A stretch of 58,599 bases of DNA from Byssothecium circinans (Eukaryota; Ascomycota; Dothideomycetes; Pleosporales; Massarinaceae), in assembly GCA_010015675.1 (NCBI GenBank), contig ML977059.1, positions 1 through 58,599 on the forward strand. Reading direction: 5' to 3'. The position numbers and the translations under genes are program-made. Below the pieces are notes generated by a model that was given only the letters and a program-made list of their open reading frames with translations, searched no databases and was not told where the DNA came from. Below, one piece after another: positions 56,701 to 58,599 of this stretch. How positions within the stretch are numbered: the stretch's first letter is position 1; every line of letters begins with the position of its first letter.

Positions 56701-58231
56701 GGGACTTGCGACCGAACACTCCTGTAGGGGTGCCAAAGGCAGTGCCATAAGCACCAAACGAATTCGCAATATGGGTGTGCGCTGACCCAAAGCCCGATGC
56801 GGTTGCCGGTTTATTGCCAAACCCACTCGAGTTCCCGTCCTGACCAGTAGGTAGCCGCCCGGGATGAAAATCGGAACTATTAGCAAAGGATGACGAAGCT
56901 GGCTGCGCAAACAGCGGCGGGTTCACCTGCTCCTCATTCTCCTCCGCCATCTCCTTCGCCGTCCTGACCACAAATACTGAGCTCTGAACCCCATAGGTGC
57001 CCAACTTAGTAGGCAAGTCCACGGTCTGGCCATGCTGCGCCAACAGCAGTTGCCCGTTCCTCGACTTGACTTTAGCGGTAATAAGTCGCAGCTCTTCTGG
57101 AGTTAGTTCAAGGATGTCTGCGAGCACAGAGTATGTAGGACTAAGCTTGCTGATATGAGGTTGAATGCCTTCGCTATCAATGGGCAGTTGATCGATCTTG
57201 TAGCTCCATTGGACAGATGAGCCGAGGTCTTTGCAGACGGGGAGTAAGATGTAGGCTTCGAGGTGAGTAGCCGGGTCGGTGACGGTTCGCTGGTCAAGAC
57301 GTAAGGGGATGGGGTTGGGATGTACCGTGGGTGGCGTCTCTGTGGTATCACTCTCCGCTTCTGCTTTGTGTGCCGATGAAGCTGCCTGTTCTTGCGCTCC
57401 GTTTGCTGTTAACCCGGTATGGTCGCCTTGGTTCTCAGAGACATCATGTTCCTGCGCTCCACCTGTCGCTGACGGTGCTTGGTCGACTCTGCCCTCAGAG
57501 GTTGATTCATCCTTAGATTCCGAGTCGAGCCTCTCGGTCACTCGTGCTGATGGAACAACTGCATCTGTATGTTTTGCGGGCACTGGCTGCGTCGTTACGC
57601 CGTCAGCCGTGATACCCTGATCCTTACTCTCAGCCTTGCGGAGAAAGGTCTCAAAGCCTCCCTCCTTCTCCGTACTTCCCTCCAGACTCGTCGTCGGCGT
57701 ATCGAACGGTGTGCCTTTGCTCTCCTCCCCCGTCGTCTCATTGAAGTCCTTGTGCGCCATGGCCTTCTTTACCTGCCGATCTTGAATGGTTCCCGGCGCG
57801 ACAAATGCTGGCGGCCACGACCCAAACGCCGCTATATCGGGATACTGCCCTTCTGTCGCTAGTCGATACCTCTCCGTTTCAGACTCTTCAAAGCTCCGTT
57901 CAAAGATAACCCTTGGATCCTTAGGCACAAGCTGCACAGACGGCTCCTTTTGCGAGAGTGGGTAGTCCGGGTGGCCGTAGCGTCCGCGGAAGCCCTTTGG
58001 GTGCTGTAGTTCAATTACGTCACGCGTTGTGTGCGGCAGAGCGTGGTGGGTGGGCACGTGGGGTTGCGAAAGCTCTGATTCCTCTGCAAGACCACTTTGA
58101 AGAGAGGGTAACGGTGTAGCGGATTGGTGTGTGTGCGGTGAGGATGTGCGGTCTTGATGCTGCGAGTTGGGTGTGCGGCTTGAAGTACAAGGGAGACTCA
58201 TGAACGGGCTGCCCCTCCCTGTCCCTCTCAC
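53723..58231 (-). CDS. FG/GLFG-repeat nucleoporin-like protein with two GLEBS-like motifs
   Basis: This is a single exon of 1,502 aa. Residues 60-130 are conserved-looking (RDVIELQHPKGFRGRYGHPD, FERSFEESETERYRLATEGQ). 310-420 appears folded. From about 430 onward the protein is Ser/Gly/Ala-rich with dozens of FG, GLFG and SGFG repeats. Two segments resemble the Gle2-binding (GLEBS) motif of Nup98-type nucleoporins: FISITSTMSKDVSFEELRTA at about 550-580 and TITCMPSYRDHSVEELRAED at about 905-935. There is no Nup98 autoproteolytic HFS domain at the C-terminus. Likely location is the nuclear pore or an associated mRNA-export factor. ATG codons at 58231 and 58201 are both possible starts. Absence of introns over 4.5 kb is notable. 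Confidence 0.8.
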   Translation of the reverse strand: MRGTGRGSPFMSLPCTSSRTPNSQHQDRTSSPHTHQSATPLPSLQSGLAEESELSQPHVPTHHALPHTTRDVIELQHPKGFRGRYGHPDYPLSQKEPSVQLVPKDPRVIFERSFEESETERYRLATEGQYPDIAAFGSWPPAFVAPGTIQDRQVKKAMAHKDFNETTGEESKGTPFDTPTTSLEGSTEKEGGFETFLRKAESKDQGITADGVTTQPVPAKHTDAVVPSARVTERLDSESKDESTSEGRVDQAPSATGGAQEHDVSENQGDHTGLTANGAQEQAASSAHKAEAESDTTETPPTVHPNPIPLRLDQRTVTDPATHLEAYILLPVCKDLGSSVQWSYKIDQLPIDSEGIQPHISKLSPTYSVLADILELTPEELRLITAKVKSRNGQLLLAQHGQTVDLPTKLGTYGVQSSVFVVRTAKEMAEENEEQVNPPLFAQPASSSFANSSDFHPGRLPTGQDGNSSGFGNKPATASGFGSAHTHIANSFGAYGTAFGTPTGVFGRKSRHPDPPSMPHTPQDRANEYSVKLQEQGEVCSYVEPDNVGNGLARFISITSTMSKDVSFEELRTADIEAGRMTSTKPTAGLVYPWNKVDSSTLGGGGLFGGRIDENSRGGYKDCVEESRQQQQGSFGGPSRPSGFGSSNLAPSSIGRGFGQAQPSAGASGILPSIANAGGLFGSASAKTSSGFGTSAFGSNSKSTSASSGGLFGNLNQNTTTAPDPFATAQSTPGLGHSSTPVVHGNAAPGFPVNTLKNFTTSTSGINWITAQPTSGFDRTTTPLVHGSAAPGFPINDGKTFGGVKLTTPFGGFGSASSRPLGGNMFSNATPAITSGIFGAPTPTATANTFGRATVPPNNSPLSSDLSGNTSLPPPGSFQSPDSSNRKVPNHGTSSVPFEEWQEKKHVGLFNRIHIEAYQTITCMPSYRDHSVEELRAEDYKQGRRYGHKNQPGFGAQSSPFGQANSSASSSSGLFGTGRPAASTGLFGGGQLAASSSLFSQPAAPSIGFGSPRPIIPPQTQVGIASVAPTASAESKQLTAPLQTSLLGNLSFRSPAAGHDAVNNAPALGLFGAPASEKVAPSTGTSRNMQSNAAKPAGGFFSYPGIVKHGAKAQPVQSMVRSEVQTEAMASKATPPRTESLFGTLAMPVNPSANGSNSASSVGLFGNPKASNTGQPQTRSLFGAAKAVSPSTGNINALPSTGLFGNSQPGKTTQRQIGDFGAAKAVSPPADKTNAASTTGLFENAQSSSNSTQSLTGGFFSTPKSATPFAQKPSAAPSTGLFGSVQPSASKTSGGLFGGPSAGTNPPASSTGRFRDTQSSAPSQPMSLFGSASSHQGTVGTTSPTGLYGNFGSRAPTSSEPGTAHATSSSLFGSLASSTPSQIARPSDAPKPKSLFEGFGKAPTAPSKPDQNLFHNSLGQAQNGTLAVSGGPSDNAMQSDSASTTARAASTEPSISQLFAYATSKNTKAPTPASSGTETGSFASSMPAKPVDAKEPNRPTSP

Positions 58232-58402
58232 ATATACTCGTCGCTGATTGGTTGTGACAGGGAGGGGGGGGCAACCCGTACATGAGTCCCCCTTGTAGTT
58301 GTAGGTAAGCTAGCGTACAGGGTTCCTGATCACCCAGGGATGCTGATCACTTGCCAAAACGCGCACCCCTCAGAGAAATCGTGATTATTTCAATCAACCT
58401 AG
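58232..58402. other. Nucleoporin-like gene upstream region and probable transposon end
   Basis: Only 171 bp separate the nucleoporin-like ATG from the transposase stop. The right part contains two GATCAC copies (about 58327-58350) and GCGCACCCCTCAG, which look like the terminal or subterminal sequence of the neighbouring element. The exact border was not found. Confidence 0.45.
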
Positions 58403-58599
58403 TTACAATTGCCACTCTATACACATAGATTGCAGAGTTTTTACTACTGTTTCAGCTGCAACTCTCTCTGCTTCTTTTTCTCTAGTATTACTACTGTTTT
58501 GTTCTTGTAGAAGAGCAGATGCCTGCACTGCTATCATGATTGTATCCACGTCTGCAAAGCGTTGATTTGGGTCTATGCGAACTTTCTTTCGTGGCTGTT
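58403..58599 (-). mobile_element. C-terminus of a pogo/Fot1-type (Tc1/mariner) transposase, partial
   Basis: The minus strand is open from the window edge to TAA at 58405-58403, about 65 codons. It reads RKKVRIDPNQRFADVDTI, then an Ala/Glu/Arg-rich helix with EKEAERVAAET. This pattern (basic R-K-K/R-V, D/N-P-N, F-A-x-x-D) is typical of the tail after the DDE domain in fungal pogo/Fot1 transposases. The rest lies beyond the window. No stop interrupts the visible part, so the copy may be fairly young. The family call rests on pattern memory. Confidence 0.6.

Noticed and set aside
1..58599. tRNA, rRNA, CRISPR array, bacterial-type operon or phage signals.
   Set aside because: I scanned by eye for TTCGA-type T-loops, rRNA blocks and regular spaced repeats and found none convincing. 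Spliceosomal introns throughout show this is eukaryotic nuclear DNA.

Overview
This window looks like nuclear chromosomal DNA of a filamentous ascomycete, most likely Dothideomycetes (Pleosporales is a guess from memory of similar proteins). The evidence is short introns (about 45-75 bp, GT...AG) in nearly every gene, fungal-only families (PtaB, HET, Zn2Cys6, rhodopsin-like, Dal5-type and DHA2 transporters), and transposon relics with RIP-like nonsense mutations. Both window edges lie in transposon DNA: a hAT relic on the left and the tail of a pogo/Fot1-type transposase on the right. I saw no rRNA, no convincing tRNA and no CRISPR array.

Layout. 0-2 kb: a hAT transposase relic, a TTGAG-rich subterminal array, and a 5'-truncated rhodanese-like phosphatase gene. 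3.4-9.9 kb: divergent core genes, ptaB-type LIM-domain-binding regulator (-) and V-ATPase subunit B (+). 10.4-14.8 kb: a divergent pair, a TauD-type dioxygenase (-) and a Dal5-type anion transporter (+), which together suggest sulfonate uptake and desulfonation. 15.5-24.2 kb: a protein with three zinc-cluster modules, a histidine phosphatase ending in a PIP-box, a small secreted DUF3237-like protein and a Ser/Thr-rich probable GPI protein. 25.4-34.4 kb: a DHA2 multidrug-type transporter, a long empty stretch, a broken rhodopsin-like gene, an unrecognised gene and a small membrane protein. 34.7-38.3 kb: cytosolic leucyl-tRNA synthetase.

38.9-47.4 kb is the most striking region. Five carbohydrate oxidoreductase genes sit together: a Gfo/Idh/MocA dehydrogenase, a zinc polyol dehydrogenase, a KduD-type SDR, an aldo-keto reductase and a myo-inositol oxygenase. 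This is what a myo-inositol / D-glucuronate catabolic cluster would need. The assignment is inferred from families and proximity.

47.4-58.6 kb: an overlooked small coding exon, a hairpin, a MITE-like element with palindromic repeats, a HET-domain gene with an N-terminal membrane region, an AT-rich gene-poor stretch, a 1,502-residue FG/GLFG nucleoporin-like protein with two GLEBS-like motifs, and the transposase tail.

Gene models were joined by hand from splice signals and reading phase; no alignment or expression data were available. Exon coordinates are given in each entry.
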